Under the pieces are notes generated by a model. The model did not search any database and was not told where the DNA came from. It saw only the letters and a program-made list of their open reading frames with translations. A program made the position numbers and the translations under genes. Below, piece after piece: positions 12,301-26,500 of a stretch of DNA of 64,000 nt (position 1 is the first letter of the stretch; the number at the start of each line of letters is the position of its first letter). Source of the stretch: Tribonema minus. Its lineage: Eukaryota > Sar > Xanthophyceae > Tribonematales > Tribonemataceae. The stretch lies in NCBI GenBank assembly GCA_017506865.1, contig JAFCMP010000542.1, positions 496,001-560,000 of the forward strand. Direction: 5' to 3'.

Positions 12301-15300
12301 CAGGTAGTGCCTTGCACATCTATGTAAAGCTTCGTTCACGTCCTGTAACTTCACAATGAGCTCAGGTGAGGCTGCTGCTACGAGCGTTTGTGTTCTGTTC
12401 CATTGCCACTGTCATCACAACGTGACCTAGGGCACCAGCAGGTTGTCCTCGACACGCCATGATCCTAATCATCACCTGATGCTGCAACTGTCCACTGACT
12501 TTGTATTGTTCCTTGTTGCATGTTCATGTCATACTTTCAAGGTGCCTACGGTGGTGCCTTGCGAAGCCATGGCAATTCTTCGTTCACGTCCTGCACCTTC
12601 ACATCAAACTCAGGTGAGGCTGCGGCTCTGAGCAAATCTGTTTCTGTTCCATTGCCACTGCCATCTCATGCACCCTGTCTTGGGGGGGCAGCGCATTGTC
12701 CTCAGCATACCACCAGCACGATCATACTTTGAAGTACTTGATGCTGCCACGCGTCCACTAATTTCGTATGCTTGCCTGCTGCATGTTGCCATCGAAAGCC
12801 TCCTCCGGTGGCGCCTCGGACAACTTTGGTGAAGCCTCATTCATGTCCTGCAAGTTCACATCGAACAGAGGTGAGGCTGCTGCAGGTCGTGGCGCATGCG
12901 CTTTTGTTGCATCGCCGCTGCCATCATCCCCACGCTCGTGTGGGGCAGCAGCAAGTATGCCAGACCTTCAAAGAACGATGTCCATTGGCATGCTATCTTG
13001 GCGACGTGACCATTCCTGACATCCTATGCTCTTTCCTACTGCTGGTGCTTGCCTCTTTAACAGCTGAAGACAAGGGTGGTGCCATCTACCAGAATAAAGG
13101 CGGGGTACTGCACTCCACCAACTGCGTGTTCGAGAATAATACAGGTCAGGGTCGCCATTATTGTCGTAATATCAACTTTGGTGAAGCCTCATTCATGTCC
13201 TGCAGGTTCACATCAAACAGAGGTGAGGCTGCTGCAGGTCTTGGCGCATGCGCCCTTGTTGCGCCGCCGCTGCCGTCACCCCCATGCTCGTACGGGGTGG
13301 CAGTACGATGCACCCGGTATGCCAGACCTTCAAAGAACAATGTCCATTGGTATGCTATCTTGGCAACGTGATCATTCCTGACACCCTATGCTCTTTCCCA
13401 CTGCTGGTGCTTGCCTCTTAAACAGCTCTAGTCGAGGGTGGTGCCATCTACCAGAATGGTGGCGGGGTATTGCACTCCACCGCCTGTTTGTTCGAAGGAA
13501 ATAAAGGTCAGGGTCGCCACTTTTGTCGTAATCTCATCAATTTCGCTTGTCAGCTGCATCAGAAATGTGATTCGTGAGCCATGGTGTAACCGCTGCGTTT
13601 CTTTGTCCGCAAGTAGCTGTCCGAGGCTCGCATACAACATCATAACCTTGTGTGCAAAACAGGCTAGCCAAAACCTGCAGTCTGTCTCACCGCACTCCTC
13701 TCGGCTCCTTGACTCTCCATCAACTGCCTTGTGCTGCACACATTTCCTTGTAGCCTCAGTACCGCCACTTCGTCATGACAGTTTGTATGCCGTTGCCACA
13801 CACATGCTATACCTGCTGCTTCTGCTATCGTTGAGTCAACCGCAGCAAAACTGAATGTGACGTTCAACGTAGGCAACCTGCAGCAGCGCACAACAGCAAC
13901 AGTAGCCGCAGCAGCAGCAGCGCCACCACGATTACTCTAGCAGCAGCAGCTGCGGAGCGCAGATGGCATGATGAGCTGGTGCTGCTGCCGTCCTGCTTTG
14001 GTTGCTGCAGCAGAAATTGCCCTTGAGTCAATTGACCCATAGGCATGCTCGAGAAACTGCAGATCCGTCATCCTAGGGACATACTATACAATACGATACA
14101 TTTGAAGGTTAAGGGACACCTGTTATTGCAGATGCATGCTCAGCATGTCACACCGCGGTCACATTCACATAAGCGTTGCGTGCAAAGAGTGCCATCATGT
14201 GCATAGCACTCCTGCTGTTGGTCTCTGGTACGGACAGCTGCGTCTGATTCGAAGATGCAGTTTGACATTAATGAAAAATGTGTTACGTTCGTAGGTCAGG
14301 CCTGCATCCCAAGAGCGAGTCATCACTGTCTATCAACGCATTGATGTTGCATGTAGCATTTTCACATTTGAAGGTCCGTTCGGTGGTGCCGTTGACAAAA
14401 GTGGTGCAGCTTCATTCATGATCTGCAGCTAGTCGAACTCTGGAGGCTGCTGCTGCTGCTGCTCTGAGCGTTTGTGCTTGGCTCCATTGCCACTGTCATC
14501 ACATCACAGCAGGTGGTCCTCTATATGCCATAATTATAATCACTACCTGATGCTGCGATTGTCCACTAACTTTGCATTGTTGCATTTTGCAAGTTCACAT
14601 CAAGAGGATTCTCCGGTGGTGCCTTGGACAACTATGTTGAAGCCTCATTCATGTCGTGCACCTCTGCATCGAACAGAGGCGAGGCTGCAGCAGCTCTTGG
14701 CGTATGTACTCTTGTTGCATCGCCGCTGCCATTTCACCTGCCCTCTTGTTGGGTGGCAGCGCGTTGTCCTCATATGCCAGATGCACGGCACCAATGCCCC
14801 CCAGCATGTTATTGCAGTGAAGTGACGCATACCTGACACAGTATTCTCCGCCCCGCTGCTAATGCTTGCCCCTTAAAAGCTACTGCAGAGGGTGGTGCCA
14901 TCTACCAGAATAAAGGCGGGGTATTGCACACCACCGCTTGTTTGTTCGAAGGAAATAAAGGTCAGGGTCGCCACTTTTGTCGTAATCTCATCAATTTCGC
15001 TTGTCATCAGAAATGTGATTCGTGAGCATGGTGTAACCGCTGCGGTCAGTGTGCCCTGAATATGAACAATGCAATAGTTCGCTTGTTATGGTGCCATCTT
15101 CCAGAACGCCGGCGGGGCACTGGACTGCACCGACTCTGTGTTTGCGGGAAATTTCGGTCAGGGTCATCAGCACTGTCATGATGTGCTCAACTTTTGCGCG
15201 TCTGCTGCATCACAAAGGAAATTCGTGATCTTGGTGTGACTGCTGAATTGTTTTGTTTGTCCATATGTAGTCAGGACAAGGTTTGCACACAAGTCATGGG

Positions 15301-18300
15301 TACGTGTGCAAAACATGCTACCCGCAACCTGCATCCTGAGTACACCCCCTTCTCTCGACTTGTGTTCTGTCCATCAACTGTCTTGTGCTGCACACAAGTT
15401 TCCTCGGAGCTCAGCACCTTCGTCATGTAAAATGTATGCCGTTGCCACACATGTACATCGCCTGCTGCTTCTACTGCCGTTGGGTCAACACAGCATCAAG
15501 GAATGTGGGGTTCAATGTAGGCAGATCGCAGTAGGGCACAGCAGCAACAGTAGCCGCAGCAGCAGCATGGCGACCGCAATTATTTTAGCAGCAGCAGCAG
15601 CAGAGTTGGCATGACAACCTGCTGGTGCTGCTGCTGCAGTCCTGCTTTGGTTGCTGCGTCTGCAGCAGTAATTGCCCTCGAGTCAATTGATCCGTAGGCG
15701 TGCTCAAGAAACTGCAGATTCGCCATCTCCAGAGACATACTTCAGAACACAGTACATATAAAATATATAAATACAAGACCATACGTACATATAAAATACT
15801 ACTATAAGGTACGTATGTTATTGTAGATGGATGCTCAGCGTGTCACACCGCGGTCACATAAGCACTACATGCAAACTGCCTCATCCATGTGCATAGCACT
15901 CCTGCTCTTGGTCTCCAGTACAGCAGCTGCGTCTGATTTGAAGATGCAGTTTGGCATCCATGAAAAATGTGACAGCTGTAAGTCAGGCCTGCATCCCAAG
16001 TCTTAGAGCGAGTCAAAACGTCACTGTCTATCAAGGCATTGATGTTGCATGCATCCTCACATCAGAATGTCCGTTTGGTGGTGCCATTGACAACAATGGC
16101 GCAGCCTCATTCATGTATACGTCCTGCAGTTGCTAGTCGAACTCTGGTAAGGCTGCATCTCTAAGCGTTTGTGCTCTGTTCCATTGCCACTGTCATCACA
16201 TGTACAGTAAGAACCAAAACTCTTGTGGTGCTCCCGCAGGTTGTCGTCAGTATGCCATAATCATGATCATTATTCAGTGCTGCAACTGACAGTGTCTACT
16301 GACTTTGTCTCGTTGCATTTTGCATGTTCACGTCAAAAGGTCGCTACGGTGGTGCCTTGAGCAACTATGGCAACGCCTCGTTCAGGTCCTGCGACTTCAC
16401 ATCAAACAGAGGTAAGGCTACAGCAGCTCTTGGCGCGTGTGCTCTTGTTGCGTCGCTGTTGCCATCACCCCCATGCTTGTGTGGGGCAACAGCAATTTGT
16501 ACCCGGTATGCCAGACCTTCACCAAGAATGTCCCTTGGCATGTTATCTGGCGAGGTGATCTTCCTGGCATCACATGCTTCGACCCGCTGTTGTTGCTTGC
16601 CTCTTCCAGTTGTTATGGACATTGGTATTGGTGGTGCCATCTACCAGCAGCACGGCGCATTATTCAGCTGCGCCGACTGTGTGTTTAAGGAGAATAAAGG
16701 TCAGGGTCAAAATACTTGTTTGATATTTACAACTGATGCTTTTCTTTTCACCTTAAAGGTGAAAACAATTTCTGCAGATATTATGATGAGTACGTCTGCG
16801 TTTCGGGTTGCCCGACACCCGCATCATGATGGTCAGCAGTTTTCCTTGAGGCTGCAGCTATCCATCACCCAGTTTTGTGCTGCGCAGAAGTGTCATCAGA
16901 CTGGAAAATGGCAGATGTGGTGTATGCAAACTTTAGTGCACATCCTCCGCTGATTGTTTCTGCTACAGTGCAGGCATCTAGTGTTTGAAGTACAATCGTA
17001 CCGATCCTTGCGATTCGCCTGCGGATACGTTGCCTGCCAGTGTAGAGTGATTTATGATGCAGGAACGATGGCCAAGGAGGTTTTAAATTACATCAGTTCG
17101 AAACTCTCCTCGTTCAGTGCTTACAGTAGACGAGTTGTTGCGATATCTTATGGGGGTAGGCAGATGGATGTCGCTGTGCAGAGGCACAGACCAGTCTCCG
17201 GTGAGGTCCATCTATCAATGTTGCAGAAGATGCTTCCTCTGTGCATAGCGGGCGCATCCGGCATGGACAGCCAGTCTAGCGCCTTTCTGAGTGAACGGCG
17301 GGTCAAATATTGTTCTGCGGAACGTGACACTCCACTGGCAGCACATCGTCGAGCACTTTGTTGCGACTTGGTTACCTGGTGGACTCGGAGGTGCATTGGC
17401 CGAGGGCCAGTAGAGCAACTAGCTTGCTGCCATTTGAAGTCAGTTTTGTTATGACTGTGCATTGTTGCCGTCGTGTCTTAACGACGTCTGGGCCGAACTT
17501 ACCAAACTGGTGCTCTGTCTGCGCCTTCTGCTACCGTTGAATCAACCGGAGCAAAATGTAAAGCGGGATATCCTGTCGACAGACTCAGCAGCACAGAGCA
17601 GTAAAAGTAGCCGCAGCAGTGCAGAAAGACAAGCTGTTGCCTGTTGCTGCCATGCTGTTCTGATGCAGCATGCTCCTCCTTGCGGTAGCCCCTGAGTGAA
17701 TCGATCCATATACATGCTTGACGGACTGCAGATCCGTCATCCTGAGGGACATGTTTCGAGTACCAATAACAGTATATGTAAGTCCCTTACCCTTGGTTTG
17801 ACGGCTAACTATGATTGTAAATTGAAGTATGCAATAAGTCTTAGAGAACAAAATATAATTATCACAAATGGCTACACATCTATGGCCCATTCCAATCTAG
17901 CTCCTCCTGCCTCCAGCGCCCTCCCTCACAAAGTCGTGATACCCGCCTGTCTCTTGTGCTGCAGCCATATGGCCCATGTGCAGAAAGCGTCATTTGCAAT
18001 CGAGGCTGACAACGCAGTGCTGATGCGGTGACATCCCGATGTCCTTTAGCGCACGTGGCGATGTTGAGCGTGGCGCCACGTTCTTTGAGTACAATGCCTA
18101 CACAAAGTCGTGTGAGGTACCTGTTGTTGCAAACTCAGCAACATGAAACCTCACTCGCTGTTCCGTCAGCATTGCACCTGACCTGTTTCATTAGTGTGCG
18201 TTGTCCTGCTGAGCTGCTGATGACACCCAGCTGCATCTGGTAGTGCAGTGACTGAAGAGTCAGTTAGAGTTGTAATAGTGATTTTGCCAGGCCTGGATTC

Positions 18301-21300
18301 CGAGAAAGAGTCAGTAATTTCAATGCCGCAGCTGTCCACTTACGTCACATCGTTGCATGTTGCATGCTCATGTCAAAGGTGCAGCAGGTGGTGCCATCGG
18401 CAACAATGGTGGCAGCGTTTCAGTTGCGTCCTGCAACTTCATAGCAAACTCAGGTAAGGCAGCGCTGAGCGGAACTGCTTTTGTTCCATTGCCATTGCCA
18501 TCACAGGTGGTGGAAGTACAGGTGATGGAAGTACAGTACTGACATTGCGCAAATCAAAGTTTGGTTGTAGGTTGCGGCTGTTTCACGTTAAACGGTCTGC
18601 GTTAGTCAAATCTGCGTTGGTCACTAAGCTTGTTTCAACATTGGGCGATTCAATTGACAACAAGCTTTTTGACTACAGTTGAAGCGACAGCAGCAAACAC
18701 AGCAGGCATGGTATCAGGCCCCAGCACGCATGCGCAGCATGACTAGGTACAGGCGGCGCACCCGCCAGGTGCCCTTGCTTAAAAGGCCAAGCGCGCCTTC
18801 CGCACGACAGCGCGTTCATCTGCAACAGCTCCTGAGGTGAGCCGCGATGTGCATCGGCGGCTGACAGTCGCGTGCAAGCTGCATGAGGACAAGAGTACAG
18901 TGTGCTGGGACCGTGCTGGGAACTTACAGCCGCTGGCAGTTGCTGGTGTGAGTTTGTTGGGCTGCGCAATCTATTGCGTTCAGCGCCCGCTGAGCCTCCA
19001 TCCTGTGGCTCAGCGGACCCATCAACTACTTCAGTGATGACGAATGCTGTACAGTGCACTCGCGATGTAATGCTGGGTCGGTCCCCTCCAGAAAAACCGG
19101 CATTATGTTCGAATGCTGGGTCGGTCCCCTCCAGAAAAACCGGCATTATGTCCGAATGCTGGGTCGGTCCCCTCCAGAAAAACCGGCATTATGTCCGAAT
19201 GCTGGGTCGGTCCCCTCCAGAAAAAACGGCATTATGTCCGAAGCGGCATTATATCGAGGTGGCACTTACCTGCCCAAATAACCCGCAAACCAGTGCAAAC
19301 AGCTGTTCAGCGCGTCCAGACATTTTCAGTTTTTGGTGGGTTCACCCAAAATGACCGGTTTAGGGCTGCAGAGACCAGCTGGTAAGCCACAGCAGTTGCG
19401 TGAGAGATGATGACTTGAGTGTTTGCCACAAGCTAGTAGCCCCCACTGGTAGTAAAGTCACATTGCAATGATTGCATGAGAGCTGATGAGCGAGAACCCC
19501 TGCGTGTCTGCCAAGGAAGTAGATGTACAGTAAATGCCTTGCAGTGCATGACAGCCGGCGCGCCATGCACAACGTGATGCAAGGCGCAATGCGACAGCAT
19601 CATTTTTCGGTAAGCTCGGTAAGCTTGCGGCGGCGACTCAACAATCGTTGTTTCTACAAAATTGTGTTAGCGCGTTACCAGTAAACTTGGGCAATGGTCC
19701 ATTTGCGGAATCATTCCAACGCATGCCCGGGCATGCCCGAAGCTCAGCGACCATGTCCAGCAGCAGAATCGTCAAAGCATAGTAGCCATTTATGACACAC
19801 TATTCTCTGCCCCGCTGCTGTTTCTTGCCGCCTGTCCAGTTGAAGCTTTGGGTGGTGCCATCATGCAGGGTACCGGTGGAGCATTGCGCTGCACCAACTC
19901 TGTGTTCACGCAGAATGAAGGTGAGAATTGATCGCAGTATCATCATGTCCTGCCATGCAAATGCTCCTTAGCCAGTTGACTCATGGCCGTTCTTGGCCGA
20001 TTGCAGATCTTTCATGCTCGGGCAATACAAGGTATTTGTTGTTGCACACTAATGCTCAGCCAATTGAGGTCACTCACCTTTGCATATCATTACATCAATT
20101 TCTCCTCATCCATGTGTGCAGTCCTCCTATTGTTGGTCCCCTGTACACCATCTGCATCTGGTAATGCCGTGCAGTTGGAAGTCGTACAAAGTATGTCATG
20201 TCGGCCTGCATTCCACGAGTGAATAATCATGTCGATGCTGTAGCTGTCCACTGACTCATTGATGTTGCATGCTGCATCCTCCCATTGAAAGGTCCCTATG
20301 GTGGCGCCATCGACATAGCTGGCAAAGCGTGGTTCACGTCCTGCAACTTCACGTCAAACTCAGGTGAGACTGCAGCTCTGAGCATATTATCCGCTTTTGT
20401 TCCATAGCTACTGCCATCACATCATGATTGGCCCTCTTGTGGGGTGGCATTTATTGTCGGTATGCTAGGCTCTCAGCACCAGCACCCTGAGTGTTGTCTT
20501 TGGCTGGTTGTGCCTGACAAATTATGCTCTGCCCTGCTGCTTTTGCCTGTGTCTTTGCCAGCTGCCATTGGTGGTGGTGCCGTCCACGGGGAACACGACG
20601 GGATGTTGAACTGCATCGACAGTGTGTTTGCGCAGAATACAGGTCAGGGTCATCAGCATTGTCATGATGCCACGTTGGATGCTTGTTGGCCGTGTCATTA
20701 TTTAGCCCGTGAGCATTGCTTGACATGTGCAATCACTGCATATCATTCATCGAAAGTTTAAACACTATAGTGCACTTCAGAGTATACCTACCACCTCTAT
20801 AATATCATCAACACGCGTGCAACACGGATTTGCGTGGTGCTCTTGCAAGCTGCTTGATGGTGTGTGCACTATGTCGCGCATTCTGCTAGCAAAACCCTTT
20901 GCTCAAAGCTCGGTTCGCAGCAAAGTGGCTCAGAGGAAGCGGAAGGTGTACATGCAGCATGACATGGAGTGCCAAACATCCACATGTCATGATGTACGTG
21001 TGTAACACTCTTATAACTGCTGGAAACTGAACAACAGACTCTGAGGCGCCGGTATGCAACTGACCAGGCTGGGCAAAGAACAGTATGGGTCAGTGTTCAC
21101 ATACGCATTGAAACATGATGCAGGTATGCCTGGCCCTTCATCTTCAGTCCAGCCATACATTGCACTGTGGGCAAGTGCAGAAGCAACTTCAGGTGTGCGC
21201 ACTTTATAATTTCGTCTTAGCTGCAGCAGCAGCAGCGCCAGCCCGACCATAAGCACTATTTTCTCGAATTGCTTGTTATCACCTTAGAAAGCCTCTGCCA

Positions 21301-23542
21301 TGCTCCCCATCACATCACAGACAGGCCTGAGATGGCTTTTGTATAGTATCCTGCAGCTGCTTGAACATGTTCTGCGGTTGCTGCCTGTCCTTCAGCTCAG
21401 TGTCTGCGCGCCTATCCTCCATACCCCACCTGCGCCGGCGGTCCTTCCTGTCTAGGCTGTTGAACCACGGCCATCAGCATATTGTCATCGCACGGTCCTA
21501 ACAAACTATTCTCCGCCCCGCTATTACTGTTACCCACCTCTGTACCAGCTGGAAGTCTTGGTGGTGCCGTCTGGCAGGAAACCAGCGGGACAATGAAGTG
21601 CAGGAACTGTGTGTTTGCGGAAAACACAGGTGCGCGTTGTCCGCATTTTCATGATCTCCTACCGTGCGCCAATTTGTCCGAACAATACCGTTCTTCAGGT
21701 GTAACTTCTGCATACGTCGTCCACGCGTAGCTAGGATAATATGTGAACAAGAAACGGCAAAGTGCATGACTCTGCTCAGATGGTGATGATGCCTCAAGGG
21801 ATTCCTCCCACAGACAGCAGTAGCACTTTGAGCTAACTTGACGCCTGGCATGGCTCTGAGTCCTCAATCTCACGCAGATCCAGCGCTGGCAGCAGCAGCA
21901 ACAAGCACCCCAGTGTTCTGCGAACTTCGGTCCTCGATATGCGCAATCGCTAGATGTCGCTCCTGGAGCTGGCAGGCACTTGCAAACCGCAGTTCTCTCG
22001 TCCCGTGCCTATGAACAGGAGTGGCAACGGTGGCTTGGGTTAGGGGTACTGTTTGACGCCTTAGGTGTGCCTTATACGCGACCGGGTTTGTGACACTTAG
22101 CCTGACAAAAGCTCCAGACATCTGCTTTAGCCACAGCCACCCCTCTCTGCACCTCCAAGAGCTCCGAATTTTGTCTTCAACAGTAAAAAGCAGCACGTTG
22201 TTGCCAACATGCATGCTCGCAGGAATAGCAATCGTTGGAAAGTAAGGCAAGCGTGGATTACCATATGAAGCGAACATGTTTACATGATTCGGCAGGGCAT
22301 CAAGGCTGCTCCCTGCGTCTCAGTCATGGAATGAAGCACACGTGCGCAAGTGTTGTAATTGTGCTGTCATAGGACATGTGCTCCAGCACGAGCACAGAGA
22401 CGTAACACAGCAGCGCCGGCACTGCCATCGTTGGGGTTGTTGGCCGTGGCCACCTTCTTCAGTGCCTGCTGCTGCTGTTGCTGCCGTCACGTCACCCTAG
22501 CGGAAAAACTTAATCGGATTTCATGCAACAGCCCAGCAGCGCACCGCAGCACCATAGCCGCAACAGCAGCAGCATCAGTGAGCAGCATTCCTGGCCCAGA
22601 ACAACAGCAGCACTACTAGCGGCGGCGGCAGCAGCAGCAGCATCACCACTAGCGACAGTAGCAGCAACAGAAGTGCAGTTGGCACCATGAGCTGCTACTC
22701 ACGCTGTTCCTTTTGTTCAGAGCTAAATAGCGATACGATCCTGGATTGCATATTTGCTGAACAAATCAAATCAAATCATTGTCGCAATGCGGGTACCTGT
22801 GCGAATCAATCACTTGTCCGCAGTCAGCACTGACGTGTCGATACAAAAACACGTTGCTCCAAGAGGGGGTTCATTCAGAATCCTGGGTTGAGTCAGATCG
22901 AAATTGCACGCACGTTGTTTGCAGAGCAAATCGTCGTTGACCGTTGATGATGCTGATGGCATGCATTAGCACGGCGGCGCAGAATGCGCTCATGCTGGCA
23001 GCCCTTTCAATTTGGCTTACCATGGTGCAAATCAAGAACCAAGTGTGTCCATAACTGATGTAACACCAGAGCTGTTGCAGACCAGCAGCAGCAGCAAGTG
23101 CAGTACGCAATGCTTCGGAAACGTTGTTGGCAGAGCGTTTTGTGAGGGAACCGCATTGTAAAAGGGTACACCGCACCAGTGCTGGCCCGCCAATATCATA
23201 TTGTACATCTGATAGGTTGCGCGCTGCTATTTGAATGGCTGCTGCTGCTGCAGCTGCAGCTGCTGCTGCTGCGGCTGCTGCTGTTGCTGCTGCTACTGCT
23301 GTATGGTGCTGTCAACTCTGCTGCTGCTGCTGCGACACGCTGCTTGCTGTCGCTGCTGCGATACAGGCTGCTTCTAAATGCTGCCTAGGCTGCAAGAGCC
23401 CACGCTTGCAGCAGCAGCAGCAGGCAGCAGCATGCATCAGCAAGCAAACATTGAACACAGGCAGCAGCAGCAGCAGCAAGTAACGCTGGCTTTAGCAGCT
23501 GCTGAGCTGCTGCAGCAAACACTTGGCAGCAGCAACACCGGC

Positions 23543-23576
<34 letters not shown>

Positions 23577-26500
23577 GCAAGCACAGCAGTGAAGCAGCAG
23601 CAGCAGGCGTGTGTGCGTGGCTCGAGCACCTCTGAAGGCTCAGTGCTCGTCACACTCTGCTGCTGTCGTTGCTAGCCTGCTTCGTTTGAATACATGATAT
23701 TTGCCAGCACGTCTGCTACTGGTTATCCAAGGCTGAGCTGACAAGGCAGGTGTATTCTTGGCTCCCTACTTTTTCAGCCGCAAATTACGGGTAAAAACTT
23801 GTTAAAATTTGACTGAGTCCACATTTGAGCCGTGGTCTCTATTGGCTGTACACAAGTGGCAAACCCGAACAAACTGAGAGCGTCAGACACCTGGTCCACT
23901 ATGCCAGACACAACTACTTATAGTGTATTGTCTAGCAGCAGTTTCTCGCTTACCAGAAAGGGTGCGCAGTGAGCATGCAGAGACTTGGTGATACCTTGGA
24001 AAATGTAGTGCGAGCACATGACACTGCCAATGTGCATGTGCTGAGTTTTACTTGCAGATCAGCAGAACAACAGGTGTACGTATGGACCTGTATTTATAAA
24101 GGCCCAAGGGAGGCCGGGTTGCCTATGCAATCGAAAAGCTTGCGTCAACGCAGCAGCCTAGTCTGCGCTGTGCCCTAGGAGCTTGGATACCGGCGCTGCC
24201 ACACAGCCGAGCATTTGCGCTCCGCGTGTGTACGCCATGACGCGCTCCGCCAACTCCCGCGCCAGCGATATGCTCAGCTCAATGAGGATCTGACGCTTAG
24301 CTAACCCGGCCTTGCCTAACACATCTGCCTTCCCCCCCCCTGAGCACAGTGCTGAATGCATTGCCAACTCCTTGACAAAATGTCTTGTCTGCTTGCCCAG
24401 CCGTCCGCACGACTCCTGCACGAATGGCACAAACGCCCAAGATGACGTCAAGGTGCTGGTGTGGTGCTTGACCTTCGCGTCCTCCCCCACCCCAGCAGCT
24501 TAGCCGTCCGTGGTCGAGGCATTTGTTTTGCCTGTCAGGTACGAGCTCGCTGTGGGCGCGCGCACACTTGTGTCTAGCACTATTCCCTTTTTACGGTATG
24601 CACTGCTAAAGTGCAGACACCCTGGGTCAATGACTGTGTCCGCCCGATACCACGTTTCCTTGAAGACGCTAGCATCCTCATTGCGGCCAATAGAGACATG
24701 GTGCTGTCTCAAGATGCGCTGCAGGCACCGCTTTTGGGCAGTGTGTGTCGCGTTGTGCCCCCGTATGTGCTGGCTGGGGCAGCTGATCGCATGCGTGGAG
24801 GTGGGGCTCACGTCACTGCACCGCCATGGGCACACCTCGCCCTGTATGCCCCACCCGTCTATGAAGATCGCAACCAAAATCATCGTGGCTGCTGCCATAC
24901 TGGACATGGGCGCCGCACCTGGGCGGTCATTGGCAGTGGATGGCACGCTCATCCACGCCATTGCCCCGGACGCACGCTGGCTGCGCAGCTTCGCCAGGAC
25001 CCGCGCGCTAGCCTGTTGGCGGCGGCGGCTGGTGTCGCGCAAGTCACCAATAGGTGCAGCCTGCGTCAGCTTGCCCCCGGCACCAGCGGAGGCAGCCTCT
25101 AGGTCCTTCACCAGGCAATCCTCGTATTGGCGTCGAAGAACATTTGAAAGGCCGGCCTGTAGTCCGTGCGTGAAGTCACCGCGCCGGCGGCGGGGCACTA
25201 CCTTCCTGCAGATCTCGTCACCATAGGCCTCCCAGTCGTCGTCGTTGTCCTCCTGCCCGCCGCTGCAGTTGCATCTTTCGCGCTAGTTCGTGTTGTAGCG
25301 GGCGTGGAAGAGGCAGCCGCGGCAGCGGCTTGAGGGCCAGGTACGGTGGCCGTTACAGCGGCCGCCTCGGAACAACAGGTGTACCTGTGCGTCGTGGCAG
25401 CATATCTTTAGATGCATCTCGAAGCAACAATCCAGATTCATCACAAACTGCAAGGCTGCTACGTATCAGTCAAGTATGAAATGTAGAGCAAGAGCTGGCT
25501 GTAATGTGACGTACACTTCTGCCACTGGCCAACTGGTGGCACGTTGCAATGACGATGTGGCAGCATGTTGATGCTCGCTTACTATCGACAACATAGCTCG
25601 TCAAAATGTATGACGGTGCATGACTCGTTCATACATTGTAAGTTTGTAGCTGTTCAAAAATGTGCTGCACAAGCAACATGATCACCTTCAGGTTTTAAAT
25701 CATTATGGACCACTTGCGCCTATTGGATGTTTGTGTACATCTCCATCGACATTTGTACGCAAAGCCTGCGCCACGCATCAGCAAAGTTGAAAGTGCTTTG
25801 CTGGTTGCATGAGAGAAGCATCCTTACACTAGAAGCAAACGCGTGCACTTGAGCATTCTTTACTGCATACAGTGGTGTCGCGCTAACTTTCCGGGTCTAA
25901 TTTTCCGCTTCAGCTATTTTGCCGTTTTCTTTTACGCTACACACAAGCGGCATGATGTTCCGGTTTTCCGATGTTCGGCCAAAACCGGAAATTAGCGAGA
26001 CACTGTGTCAAACAGGCCGTTCGAGCAGCGAGCAAGTGTGCATACACGTGTACGTTCCAGCAGGCGTTGATCAGCCTGAGGTTGGCAATGCGTTCAAGAC
26101 ACGTCAAAAACAACAGACACAAGAGATGTGCGCACTGTATGCCGTGCACTGCAGCTGCCAATTGGTAGTGGGACATGTGCTTCATACTGTTTTTCAATCC
26201 AACGAAGTCAAGGCAACCACATGGGCAAGTGGAAACCTTCCCCATCACACGAAATCCTTCATAGAGAGCTGGCGCGTCTTCTTTATCACTAGGGTTTGGA
26301 GCGCGCGCTTCACAGTGCGCAGCGCGCCACATGCCTGCGGCAGATCGCAGTCAACTGCTGCCTGCTCCAACCACGCTATATGGGGTGAAGCATTTGCAAA
26401 GGTCACAGCAGCTGCAGGCTTGACATCGTTTGCTGGTGACGTGCACCATGGTGGCTGGCTGGTGATTTACGCCATCTATGAAAACAAAAATGCTGCTGAG

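Noticed and set aside
18673-19146. 157-codon minus-strand frame next to MITE copy 2
   Set aside because: No domain, and it runs into the MITE minisatellite; probably chance.
23235-23635. Poly-Ala and poly-Ser/Gln open frames
   Set aside because: Translated CAG/CTG microsatellites with no exon support.
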